A DNA stretch of 32,230 bases. Origin: HGM12587 sp945786935. GTDB taxonomy: Bacteria; Bacillota; Clostridia; Lachnospirales; Lachnospiraceae. The stretch's first letter is position 1; each line of letters opens with the position of its first letter. The position numbers and the translations under genes were made by a program. Positions 1 through 6,919 of this stretch are shown piece by piece. The notes beneath the pieces were generated by a model. The model did no database searches. It was not told the origin of the DNA and saw only the letters and a list, made by a program, of their open reading frames with translations. The stretch spans positions 1 to 32,230 of the forward strand of contig CALZFY010000018.1 of assembly GCA_945786935.1 (NCBI GenBank). The letters are read 5' to 3'.

Positions 1-726
1 AAGATAATACTTTCCTTCATGCTTGTCCATCCACGGTCCCTCAATAAACGGCCTTCTTGTAAACATGCCTCTGATCTGCGGTACATACTGTGCCGGCAGC
101 TGTTCCACAGGGACTCCGCTCTGCTTTACAAAGCCCTGAAACATCATCTCTACTTCTTCCTCACTGCGGGGAAATTCACAGTGATCCACGCCCATCCTCT
201 CGTAGCCTCTGGCATATCCGTCTCCAGAGAGAAGCTCGATTCTTTCCGTTTTTGGAAGCATGGTGGCAGGATCTAATTCCACGCCCCATACCGGCGTAAT
301 GTTAGAACACCCCCAATAAAAATACACTCTTCCGTCATCATCAACAAAAAGGTTGGGGTCCCAGAAATCAAAGGTGCCCGGAATTTCCTCATAAGGACCC
401 TTTAAGATGTCCTTTGTTCTATAGTAATTGCAGATTTCCCCTTTTCTGGAAGCACAAAAATACACATATTCCCCAATCACTCTTGCATCCGGTGCATAAT
501 CATACAGCGGAAGATTTTCCGGAAGTCTGTGTGCCTCCCAGTTCACCATATCCTCCGATACCCATACACTTAAGTTCATGGAAGCAAAAATGTAGTACTT
601 CCCCTGAAACATGATCATGGACGGGTCGGCAGCCTCTCTGTCAATCTGCAGCTTCCCATGAGAACGTGGATCCATGTTGAACTGATAACGATAAGGTACA
701 TTGATCGGATTACAATAATATTTCAT
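1..726 (-). CDS. GH43 family glycosidase, N-terminal 242 residues (runs off the left edge)
   Basis: A GH43 glycosidase of the five-bladed beta-propeller type, expected to remove xylose or arabinose residues from plant glycans; the exact substrate cannot be read. All three catalytic acids are visible: the base Asp34 in ADPS, the pKa-tuning Asp123 in WDPNLF, and the proton donor Glu229 in EGPW. There is no signal peptide, so it should act in the cytoplasm. The ATG at 726 lies inside the stop of the upstream MATE gene (ATGA overlap of 4 bases), and GGAG sits about nine bases before it, inside the MATE coding end, so translation is probably coupled. The C-terminal part lies outside the window. 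Family is secure; specificity is not. Confidence 0.86.
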   Translation of the reverse strand, partial: MKYYCNPINVPYRYQFNMDPRSHGKLQIDREAADPSMIMFQGKYYIFASMNLSVWVSEDMVNWEAHRLPENLPLYDYAPDARVIGEYVYFCASRKGEICNYYRTKDILKGPYEEIPGTFDFWDPNLFVDDDGRVYFYWGCSNITPVWGVELDPATMLPKTERIELLSGDGYARGYERMGVDHCEFPRSEEEVEMMFQGFVKQSGVPVEQLPAQYVPQIRGMFTRRPFIEGPWMDKHEGKYYL

Positions 727-2114
727 CTTCTTACTCCTTTTGCATTTTGATTATTTTCAGGAAACTGCTTCTTAAGCACATGGTATTGCCATAGACAGGC
801 GATGATGGCAACAAATGCCGATATCCCATCCGCAATGGTATGTGCCGCCGCAATTCCCACAAATCCTAACAGGTACTCCATCAGATAGAGACACGGAATC
901 AAAATGGCTCCCTGCCTTAACACCGAAACAGCCGTAGCCACAACGGCATTTCCTGATGCCTGCAGGAAGTTGGTGCCTAAATAAAAGAAGCCTACCACGG
1001 GACTTGCAATCACCAGAAATACCACCAGGCTTTCTCCCATAGCTGCTGCGGTAGAGTCTTTCAGGAACATCCCGATCAAGGCATGCCTTGCAAAAAAGCA
1101 GCCCAGTGCGGCAACCAGTCCAAGCAGAAAGCTTAAGATTCCCAGCTTCTGTAAAATTTCCTTCAGGCGCGGCAGATTTCCTGCACCGTAATTGTATGCC
1201 ATCATGGGCTGTACTCCCATACAGATTCCCATCTGAATCATGCTGATGATCATGGTTGCCTTTCCTGCAGCTGCCATGGCAGCAATGGCACCGGTTCCGT
1301 AGAGAGCCAGCAGCTGATTGGAAAAGGTGGATGCAAAACCGGATAAGATACTGCTGATGCCGTTTGGAAGCCCTACTGCCATAATATGTAGCAGGGAACC
1401 CGGCTTTCTCTTTGCATATTGGGGGGAAATACTTAAGCACGTCGCCTTCCTGACCACATAATGTAAATAGATCATACAGCTGACCATATTTCCAATGACT
1501 GTAGCCACCGCTGCACCTGCCACTCCTTTGTTCAGAACCAGAATGAACACCGGATCCAGTACAATATTAAGTACCGTACCCACCATATTTCCCACAAGTC
1601 CCTCCGTAATGGCACCATCAGCCCGAAGAAGAGTTGCAAGAACGGTTGATAACAGCATAAAAGGCGCTCCCACCGCAAGAAGTCTCATATAAGTAGATGC
1701 ATAGGGAATAATTTCCTCATTTGCCCCTAAGATTCTTAAAATCGGATTCGTTCCTGACAGCATTAAAAGGGCAACTGCCACACCAAACACTCCTGCCCCA
1801 TGGCAGCTCAAGCTGGCATAGGTTTTCGCATCTTCAATTTTCCCTGCGCCTGCAGCGCCTGCAATGACAGAACAACCGCCGATGCCAAGCATCGTCGCCA
1901 CGGCAGATACCAGGGAAAACACCGGGCCTACCACAGAAACTGCGGCCACCTGCGCCGTATCTCCCAATTGTCCGATAAAAAACATATCTGCCATATTGTA
2001 GACAATCATGATCAGTATGGTAATACAGGATGGAATTGCCATGGAAAAGATGGCATTCCATACCGGCTTATCCCTGAATAAACGTTCATTTTTCGTTGCT
2101 TTTTCTTCCATCAT
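723..2114 (-). CDS. MATE family multidrug/metabolite exporter
   Basis: A 463-residue membrane protein of the MATE family, which exports cationic or aromatic compounds using a Na+ or H+ gradient. The sequence shows about twelve hydrophobic segments in two homologous halves (roughly residues 15-230 and 240-450), and the length is normal for the family. The start at 2114 is followed at once by a second ATG at 2111, with AAGGAAAAGG upstream; either may be used. It is transcribed away from the GH1 gene across a 207-base region holding the palindrome at 2177-2190, and its stop overlaps the start of the GH43 gene. The coupling to a glycosidase suggests export of a compound met during glycoside use, such as an aglycone. 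That role is inference. Confidence 0.9.
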   Translation of the reverse strand: MMEEKATKNERLFRDKPVWNAIFSMAIPSCITILIMIVYNMADMFFIGQLGDTAQVAAVSVVGPVFSLVSAVATMLGIGGCSVIAGAAGAGKIEDAKTYASLSCHGAGVFGVAVALLMLSGTNPILRILGANEEIIPYASTYMRLLAVGAPFMLLSTVLATLLRADGAITEGLVGNMVGTVLNIVLDPVFILVLNKGVAGAAVATVIGNMVSCMIYLHYVVRKATCLSISPQYAKRKPGSLLHIMAVGLPNGISSILSGFASTFSNQLLALYGTGAIAAMAAAGKATMIISMIQMGICMGVQPMMAYNYGAGNLPRLKEILQKLGILSFLLGLVAALGCFFARHALIGMFLKDSTAAAMGESLVVFLVIASPVVGFFYLGTNFLQASGNAVVATAVSVLRQGAILIPCLYLMEYLLGFVGIAAAHTIADGISAFVAIIACLWQYHVLKKQFPENNQNAKGVRR

Positions 2115-2176
2115 CCTATATATCCTTTTCCTTTTGTTTGATTATCTTACTCCTGTTTTCCATTTTAAGTGTTTCG

Positions 2177-2190
2177 ATTTTCATGAAAAT
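2177..2190. promoter_or_regulatory. Palindromic operator candidate between the MATE and GH1 genes
   Basis: A perfect 14-base palindrome, ATTTTCATGAAAAT. Its 12-base core TTTTCATGAAAA recurs at 5140-5151 upstream of the GPH transporter. The two centres lie 92.5 and 93.5 bases before the TATAAT box of the respective gene. It is a candidate binding site for the AraC regulator encoded at 3910-5121. Confidence 0.6.
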
Positions 2191-2252
2191 GTTTTATAAT
2201 TACTGTAATCTTATACAATCATCAATTCAAAAACATCATCCTTAATTTCCAA

Positions 2253-2281
2253 ACACATAGTTTTTACCCATTAACTATAAT
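2253..2281 (+). promoter_or_regulatory. Promoter of the GH1 / HPr-like / AraC unit
   Basis: A perfect -10 box TATAAT at 2276-2281 has a non-consensus -35 ACACAT at 2253-2258 with a 17-base spacer. The weak -35 suggests activator dependence. The promoter of the GPH transporter has the equivalent ACGCAT, the same spacer length and 15 of the 25 bases before TATAAT in common. Confidence 0.6.
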
Positions 2282-2321
2282 ACTCTCAGAAAAAAATTTG
2301 AAATTTAAGGAGGTCGTTATC

Positions 2322-3626
2322 ATGACACATTTTTCAGAAGATTTCTTACTGGGTGCGGCAACTGCTGCCCATCAGGTAGAAGGAAACAATACAAACAGCG
2401 ACTGCTGGGCCATGGAGCATATGGAACATACCAGCTATGCGGAACCATCTCTGGATGCAGTAGACCACTACAACCGCTACGAAGAGGATATTAAGCTAAT
2501 GGCGGATGCCGGCTTAAATACCTACCGCTTTTCCCTGGAATGGGCAAGAATCGAACCTTTCGAAGGACAGTTTAACGAGGAGGCCATCGAACACTACCGG
2601 GACGTCATCCGCTGCTGTAAAGCAAACGGTGTAGAACCCATGGTTACCCTCCATCATTTCTCCAGCCCTGTCTGGCTGATCAGTAAGGGAGGCTGGGAAG
2701 CTGAAAGTACCGTAGAAGATTTTGCACGCTATACACGCTATGTGATCGGGAAATTAGGTGAGGAGCTTCATTATGTTTGTACCATCAATGAAGCCAACAT
2801 GGGCTTACAGATCGCTGCCATTGCAGAACGGTACAGACGCCAGATGATGGCACAGATGGCCAAGGCACAGGCTGCTGACGGCAAAGATGATGCAGACGGA
2901 ACCGTACAGGTGGGTATCAATCTGCAGAAGATGTTAGCAGACCAGCAGGCCGTGGCAGAAGAAAACAAGAAGGTCTTCGGCGTCGAAAAGGTTGAGAACT
3001 TTACCTCTATGAGGACAAAAGAGGGGGACATTCTTGTCATGAAAGCACATCAGGCTGCCAAAGCAGTCATCAAAGAGCTTGCCCCTCACATTCAGGTTGG
3101 CCTTACCTTAAGCCTTCATGATATGCAGGTCGCAGAGGCCGGCGGTGAACCGTTTGCAGAAAAGGAATGGGAGGATGAATTTACCCATTATCTCCCATAT
3201 ATTCAGGAGGATGATTTCCTGGGCGTTCAGAATTACACCCGCTCCCTGTTTGGACCAAACGGCGGTCTTCCGTATCCGGAGGGAGCTGAAATGACCCAGA
3301 TGAACTATGAATTCTATCCGGAGGCTTTAGAGCATGTGATCCGCAAGGTTGCCAAAGATTTCAAGGGGAACCTTATCGTAACTGAAAATGGCGTTGCAAC
3401 TGCGGATGATACAAGACGCATCGCCTTTATTGAAAAGGCTTTGAGCGGTGTACAAAATTGTATCCGTGATGGTATTCCGGTAAAGGGCTACTGTCACTGG
3501 AGTCTCATGGACAACTTTGAATGGCAGAAAGGCTACTCCATGACCTTCGGACTTATTGCCGTTGACCGCACCACCCAGACCCGTAAACCAAAAGAAAGCC
3601 TGGCATACCTGGGAAGCTTTAGATAA
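2322..3626 (+). CDS. GH1 family beta-glycosidase (non-phosphorylated substrate type)
   Basis: A 434-residue GH1 TIM-barrel beta-glycosidase, probably a cytoplasmic beta-glucosidase or beta-galactosidase. Acid/base Glu157 is in TINEA (NEA replaces the usual NEP), and nucleophile Glu355 is in VTENG. Glu400 in DNFEW is the residue that binds the sugar O4/O6 of unphosphorylated substrates, and the Ser-Lys-Tyr phosphate site is absent. Residues about 170-225 form an insertion rich in Ala, Gln and Lys. I place the start at 2322 rather than at the in-frame ATG 24 bases upstream, because AAGGAGG lies at 2307-2313, eight bases before 2322. It leads a unit with the HPr-like gene and the AraC regulator. 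Confidence 0.88.
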   Translation: MTHFSEDFLLGAATAAHQVEGNNTNSDCWAMEHMEHTSYAEPSLDAVDHYNRYEEDIKLMADAGLNTYRFSLEWARIEPFEGQFNEEAIEHYRDVIRCCKANGVEPMVTLHHFSSPVWLISKGGWEAESTVEDFARYTRYVIGKLGEELHYVCTINEANMGLQIAAIAERYRRQMMAQMAKAQAADGKDDADGTVQVGINLQKMLADQQAVAEENKKVFGVEKVENFTSMRTKEGDILVMKAHQAAKAVIKELAPHIQVGLTLSLHDMQVAEAGGEPFAEKEWEDEFTHYLPYIQEDDFLGVQNYTRSLFGPNGGLPYPEGAEMTQMNYEFYPEALEHVIRKVAKDFKGNLIVTENGVATADDTRRIAFIEKALSGVQNCIRDGIPVKGYCHWSLMDNFEWQKGYSMTFGLIAVDRTTQTRKPKESLAYLGSFR

Positions 3627-3643
3627 AGACAAGGAGACCTGTG

Positions 3644-3886
3644 ATGGATTTTGTTTTTTCTTTTGACTGCATCAAAGACCTGAAAGCATTTATGGAAGAT
3701 GTCAGGAAATGCGAGCATGAAGTTTTTTTTGAATCTGTAGAGGGGGACAAGCTTGCCCTTCGTTCTAATCTGTGCCAGTTCATTTTATTTTCCATTTGCG
3801 ATCAACCGCAACTGACAAAAAATGCTGTCATTCATGGTGTTGGAGAACACGACCGGCAGATTCTTTGCCCACACTTTAAAGAATAA
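3644..3886 (+). CDS. Small HPr-like domain protein
   Basis: An 80-residue protein. The ATG at 3644 lies seven bases after AAGGAG (3631-3636); the adjacent GTG at 3641 would be too close to it. The pattern (I-x-D-L-x-x-F near residue 10, a Gly-Asp turn near 35, L-x-S-x-L near 40, F-x-L before a polar tail) resembles the HPr-like proteins of Firmicutes that lack the phosphorylated histidine. No HPr active-site motif around His15 is present. It lies 17 bases after the GH1 stop and 23 before the AraC start, so it should be cotranscribed with both. A signalling or regulatory role linked to the AraC protein is possible. The family call rests on pattern only. Confidence 0.55.
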   Translation: MDFVFSFDCIKDLKAFMEDVRKCEHEVFFESVEGDKLALRSNLCQFILFSICDQPQLTKNAVIHGVGEHDRQILCPHFKE

Positions 3887-3909
3887 GATCTTATAGAAAG
3901 GAAAGTACT

Positions 3910-5121
3910 ATGGATACAAAAGAAAAACTGTCTTTTTTCATGGAATTGATCAATTGTAATTACGATTTGTTTTACTGGAATTATGATGCCGATTTCCGGC
4001 TTTTGGAGACAGACTGGACCAATGATTTGTTTTCCGGTGCTTTCTTTGACTATATTGGTTTTCAGGATCTGATTCGGGTACATTTGCAGGACGGTAACCG
4101 TTATCCCCTGCTACTGGAAGCAGAGTCCAACCTTCTTTGGATTGCAGGCTTTCAGTTTGAAAATCAAGCCTTAAGCAATACTTATCTGATCGGTCCGATC
4201 CTCAGTGGCAGGGATACCCACCTCATCCTCCGTAAGAAGCTAAATTCCTATAATCTTTCTGTAGGACTTAGCCATTCCGTACATAAGACCTTTGAAAGTA
4301 TTCCTGCCATATCCTCCAATACTTTGATGCAGTATGCTGTCATGCTGCATTACTGCCTGAACCATGAAAAGATCAATATGCATGATATTTTGATTAAAAA
4401 TACCATGCCTGCTGACCATAAGGACAATTCCTCCTATAGCAGCAGCTCCCATGCCGGTATCTGGCTGAATGAGCAATTATTCTGTAAAATGCTTTCTGAA
4501 GGCAATCCCGGATATAAGGAAGCCATACAGAAAAGCTTCTCACTCAGCCACGGCATGAAGGCCGATATCGGTGATGCCCTCCGTTATCATAAAAACAATT
4601 TCATTGTACTTCTGACTCTGTGTTCCAGAGCCTGTATTCAGGGAGGTCTTTCCCCTGATATCGCCTATGACTTAAATGACTATTACGCAGAAAAAATCGA
4701 ACAGTGTAACTCTCTGGCCGATGCACAAAGGTTAAGTGAACAGATGCTGGAAGACTATGTGAGACGGGTACAGGAGATTCGTGAAAACACCTCCGTATCG
4801 AACCTGATCCGCAATTCCTGTGAATATATAAAGAGTCATTTATCCGACACCCTCTCCATAGAAGATTTGGCAAAGCGTGCCGGATATACGGAATATTACT
4901 TTTCCCACAAGTTCAAAAAAGAAATGGGCTGCAGTGTCAATGATTATATCCTGAATCAGAAAATCGAACAGGCAAAGCTCCTGCTCCAGGGTTCTTCCCA
5001 AAGCATCCAGTCTATCAGTGACAATCTTGCATTTGTGAACCGAAGCTATTTCTATACCTGTTTCCGTAAGGTTACAGGAATGTCGCCAAGTGAATACCGA
5101 TCTCACAAAGGAAGGCTCTGA
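3910..5121 (+). CDS. AraC family transcriptional regulator of the beta-glycoside locus
   Basis: A 403-residue regulator. The C-terminal hundred residues (about 302-403) form the double helix-turn-helix of the AraC family, with SIEDLAKRAGYTEYYFSHKFKK in the first unit and the closing signature FRKVTGMSPSEYR. The long N-terminal part (1-290) is not the usual short cupin; it starts with an aromatic-rich segment and may be a PAS-like sensor, which I cannot confirm. GAAAGGAAAG precedes the ATG. It follows the GH1 and HPr-like genes and is closed by a terminator overlapping its last codons. Likely targets are the GH1/MATE and GPH promoters, which share the TTTTCATGAAAA palindrome. Confidence 0.9.
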   Translation: MDTKEKLSFFMELINCNYDLFYWNYDADFRLLETDWTNDLFSGAFFDYIGFQDLIRVHLQDGNRYPLLLEAESNLLWIAGFQFENQALSNTYLIGPILSGRDTHLILRKKLNSYNLSVGLSHSVHKTFESIPAISSNTLMQYAVMLHYCLNHEKINMHDILIKNTMPADHKDNSSYSSSSHAGIWLNEQLFCKMLSEGNPGYKEAIQKSFSLSHGMKADIGDALRYHKNNFIVLLTLCSRACIQGGLSPDIAYDLNDYYAEKIEQCNSLADAQRLSEQMLEDYVRRVQEIRENTSVSNLIRNSCEYIKSHLSDTLSIEDLAKRAGYTEYYFSHKFKKEMGCSVNDYILNQKIEQAKLLLQGSSQSIQSISDNLAFVNRSYFYTCFRKVTGMSPSEYRSHKGRL

Positions 5122-5143
5122 TGCCTTCCTTTGTTTATTTTTT
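5105..5143 (+). terminator. Rho-independent terminator of the AraC gene
   Basis: A perfect 12-base stem (ACAAAGGAAGGC at 5105-5116 with GCCTTCCTTTGT at 5123-5134, loop of six) is followed by TTATTTTTT. The left arm lies in the last codons of the AraC gene, and the stop codon falls in the loop. The T-tract runs directly into the palindrome at 5140-5151. Confidence 0.85.
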
Positions 5144-5179
5144 CATGAAAATATTCCAATTTTCACGACACTTTTCCTC
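5140..5179 (+). promoter_or_regulatory. Tandem AraC-type operator candidate upstream of the GPH transporter
   Basis: The palindrome TTTTCATGAAAA at 5140-5151 begins a 20-base unit that is repeated at 5160-5179 starting TTTTCACGACA; 14 of 20 positions match. A 20-base repeat puts both units on the same face of the helix, as is usual for paired AraC half-sites. A further perfect palindrome, CATGAATTCATG, lies at 5203-5214, immediately before the -35. Confidence 0.55.
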
Positions 5180-5215
5180 TTTAAATAAAAAAGAAACATA
5201 AACATGAATTCATGA

Positions 5216-5244
5216 ACGCATTGTCTATAAACATTTTATATAAT
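5216..5244 (+). promoter_or_regulatory. Promoter of the GPH transporter gene
   Basis: TATAAT at 5239-5244 with ACGCAT at 5216-5221, spacer 17 bases. The -35 is non-consensus, in the same way as at the GH1 promoter. This fits joint control by one activator. Confidence 0.6.
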
Positions 5245-5297
5245 TCACCTATCAAAAGAACCGCAGATAAGCGGCATGATATACGGAGGGTTTTAAT

Positions 5298-6770
5298 ATG
5301 TTTGGAAAAAAGAAAATCAGCCAAAGTGAAATTGACGGTGTTCAGTACCGTCGTGCAAAACTCTGGCAAATCATTTTGTATGCATGCAATGCATTCATTG
5401 GAATGAGTATTTACTCACTGATCGGCTTATCAAGCTACGCAGGCAGCATCGGATTTGGTATTTCTACTGCAGTGGTAGGAGTCATCTTAACCGGTACCCG
5501 TATCTTTGACGGTGTTACCGACCCGCTCCTTGCTTTTGTCTATGATAAGGTCAATACACGTTTTGGAAAAATCAGAATTTTAATCATTGCGGGTTTTGCA
5601 ATTGAAGCAATTGCACTTCTTGCCATGTATGACTGGGCAGCGGGTAAAGGCCTCGGTATCCTGGCGTTTGCAGCAATTTATGTCATTTATGTCATCGGTT
5701 ATACTTTAGCAAATATGACCGCACAGACAATTCCACCGCTTCTTACCAATGACCCAAAACAGAGACCTACCCTGGGTGTATGGAGCACAGTTTTTAATTA
5801 TCTGCTTCCTATGGTACTGAGCATTGTTTTAAATGTTGTATTATTGCCAAAATTTGGGGGAACCTATAATTTAGAGTTTTTGGCAGCAGCATGTAAGCTT
5901 TGCCTTGTGATCGCTGCTTTAGGTGTCATTCTTGTTTGTATCGGTGTATCTGAATACGACAAACCGGAAAACTTCCGGGGCTTAAGCAAAGAAAAACAGC
6001 CTTTGAAGTTTAAGGATATGGTGGAAGTATTAAAAAACAACCGTCCTCTCCAGTGCTACATTGTATCTGCAGCATCTGACAAAATTGCCCAGCAGACAGC
6101 AAGCCAGGCAGTCATCGTTACCATGTTAAACGGTATTATCATCGGCAATATGGGACTTTCTACGATCCTTAGCGTTGTAGGTATGCTTCCTTCCATTATT
6201 TTTGCAATCGTTGGTGCAAAATATGCAGGTAAGTTTGGTAATCAGGAAACAATCGTTACCTGGTCTAAAATCTGTATCGGTATCTCTGTCGTATTTTTGC
6301 TTTACTTTATCGTGATCGACCCAAGCAAAATTGCTCATATGGGTATCTTTACTCTCATTTATGTACTCCTTACCTTTGCCAAAAACGGTGCAAATATGTG
6401 TATAACTACAGCAAACACTGCGTTCATGTCCGATATCATTGATTATGAATTGGAAAGAAGCGGTCGCTACATCCCTGCTGTTGTAACCGGTACCTACAGC
6501 TTTCTGGATAAGCTGATTTCTTCTGTCAGTGCTACCATCGCTACCGGTGCTGTAGCTTTGATCGGATATACAGCTACCATGCCCCAGCCAGGGGAACCAT
6601 GCACAACACAGATTTTCTGGTTAACCATGATCATCACCTTTGGTTTACCAATTCTTGGATGGATCTGCACTTTAGTTGCCATGAAATTCTGCAAGCTGGA
6701 TAAAGCTGAAATGGTTGAGGTTCAGAAGCGAATTGCAGATAAAAAAGCTGCGATGAAAACAGAGGCTTAA
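5298..6770 (+). CDS. GPH-family glycoside:cation symporter
   Basis: A 490-residue transporter of the glycoside-pentoside-hexuronide family within the MFS superfamily, importing unmodified glycosides with Na+ or H+ in the manner of MelB and XynP. About twelve membrane segments are visible. The family signature in the first cytoplasmic loop reads DGVTDPLLAFVYDKVNTRFG, the equivalent of the cation-site and loop motif of MelB. CGGAGGG lies nine bases before the ATG. It stands between the AraC regulator and the GH2 enzyme. With no PTS in this locus, it delivers intact sugar to the cytoplasmic GH1, GH2 and GH43 enzymes. Substrate is unknown; a beta-galactoside, beta-glucoside or xyloside is likely. 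Confidence 0.9.
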   Translation: MFGKKKISQSEIDGVQYRRAKLWQIILYACNAFIGMSIYSLIGLSSYAGSIGFGISTAVVGVILTGTRIFDGVTDPLLAFVYDKVNTRFGKIRILIIAGFAIEAIALLAMYDWAAGKGLGILAFAAIYVIYVIGYTLANMTAQTIPPLLTNDPKQRPTLGVWSTVFNYLLPMVLSIVLNVVLLPKFGGTYNLEFLAAACKLCLVIAALGVILVCIGVSEYDKPENFRGLSKEKQPLKFKDMVEVLKNNRPLQCYIVSAASDKIAQQTASQAVIVTMLNGIIIGNMGLSTILSVVGMLPSIIFAIVGAKYAGKFGNQETIVTWSKICIGISVVFLLYFIVIDPSKIAHMGIFTLIYVLLTFAKNGANMCITTANTAFMSDIIDYELERSGRYIPAVVTGTYSFLDKLISSVSATIATGAVALIGYTATMPQPGEPCTTQIFWLTMIITFGLPILGWICTLVAMKFCKLDKAEMVEVQKRIADKKAAMKTEA

Positions 6771-6785
6771 TCTCCCTTTTTCTGG

Positions 6786-6821
6786 ACAGGCACCTGCTTA
6801 TGCTGTAGGCAAGGTGTCTGT
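6786..6821 (+). terminator. Possible weak terminator or processing hairpin after the GPH gene
   Basis: A 10-base stem with one G-U pair (ACAGGCACCT at 6786-6795, AGGTGTCTGT at 6812-6821) and a 16-base loop lies 15 bases after the GPH stop. There is no real T-run after it, so partial readthrough into the GH2 gene is likely. Confidence 0.4.
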
Positions 6822-6838
6822 TCCGTATCTTCCAGATA

Positions 6839-6886
6839 CAAGCAAAAATCCATGCAAAATTTGCTTCGCAAATGGACTTTTGCTTG
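6839..6886 (+). promoter_or_regulatory. Long intercistronic hairpin upstream of the GH2 gene
   Basis: Outer arms of 15 bases (6839-6853 and 6872-6886) pair with a single mismatch, and an inner stem ATTTGC/GCAAAT with a TTC loop lies at 6859-6873 as an alternative. No T-tract follows, so it is more likely an mRNA stability, processing or translation-control element than a terminator. It ends 33 bases before the GH2 start. No promoter-like box was recognised between 6771 and 6919. Confidence 0.5.
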
Positions 6887-6919
6887 TAAACCATAAAATG
6901 TAAAAGGAATGAAATCGTC

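Noticed and set aside
2298..2321. Upstream ATG for the first GH1 gene
   Set aside because: The AAGGAGG that serves the ATG at 2322 lies inside this extension, and GH1 proteins normally start just before the FLLGAATAAHQ-type segment.
2115..2321. Riboswitch or T-box in the longest intergenic region
   Set aside because: The region is AT-rich and structured only by the short palindrome; the predicted leader after the GH1 promoter is about 33 bases, too short.
6839..6886. Reading the long hairpin as a Rho-independent terminator
   Set aside because: No T-tract follows; the next bases are TAAACC.
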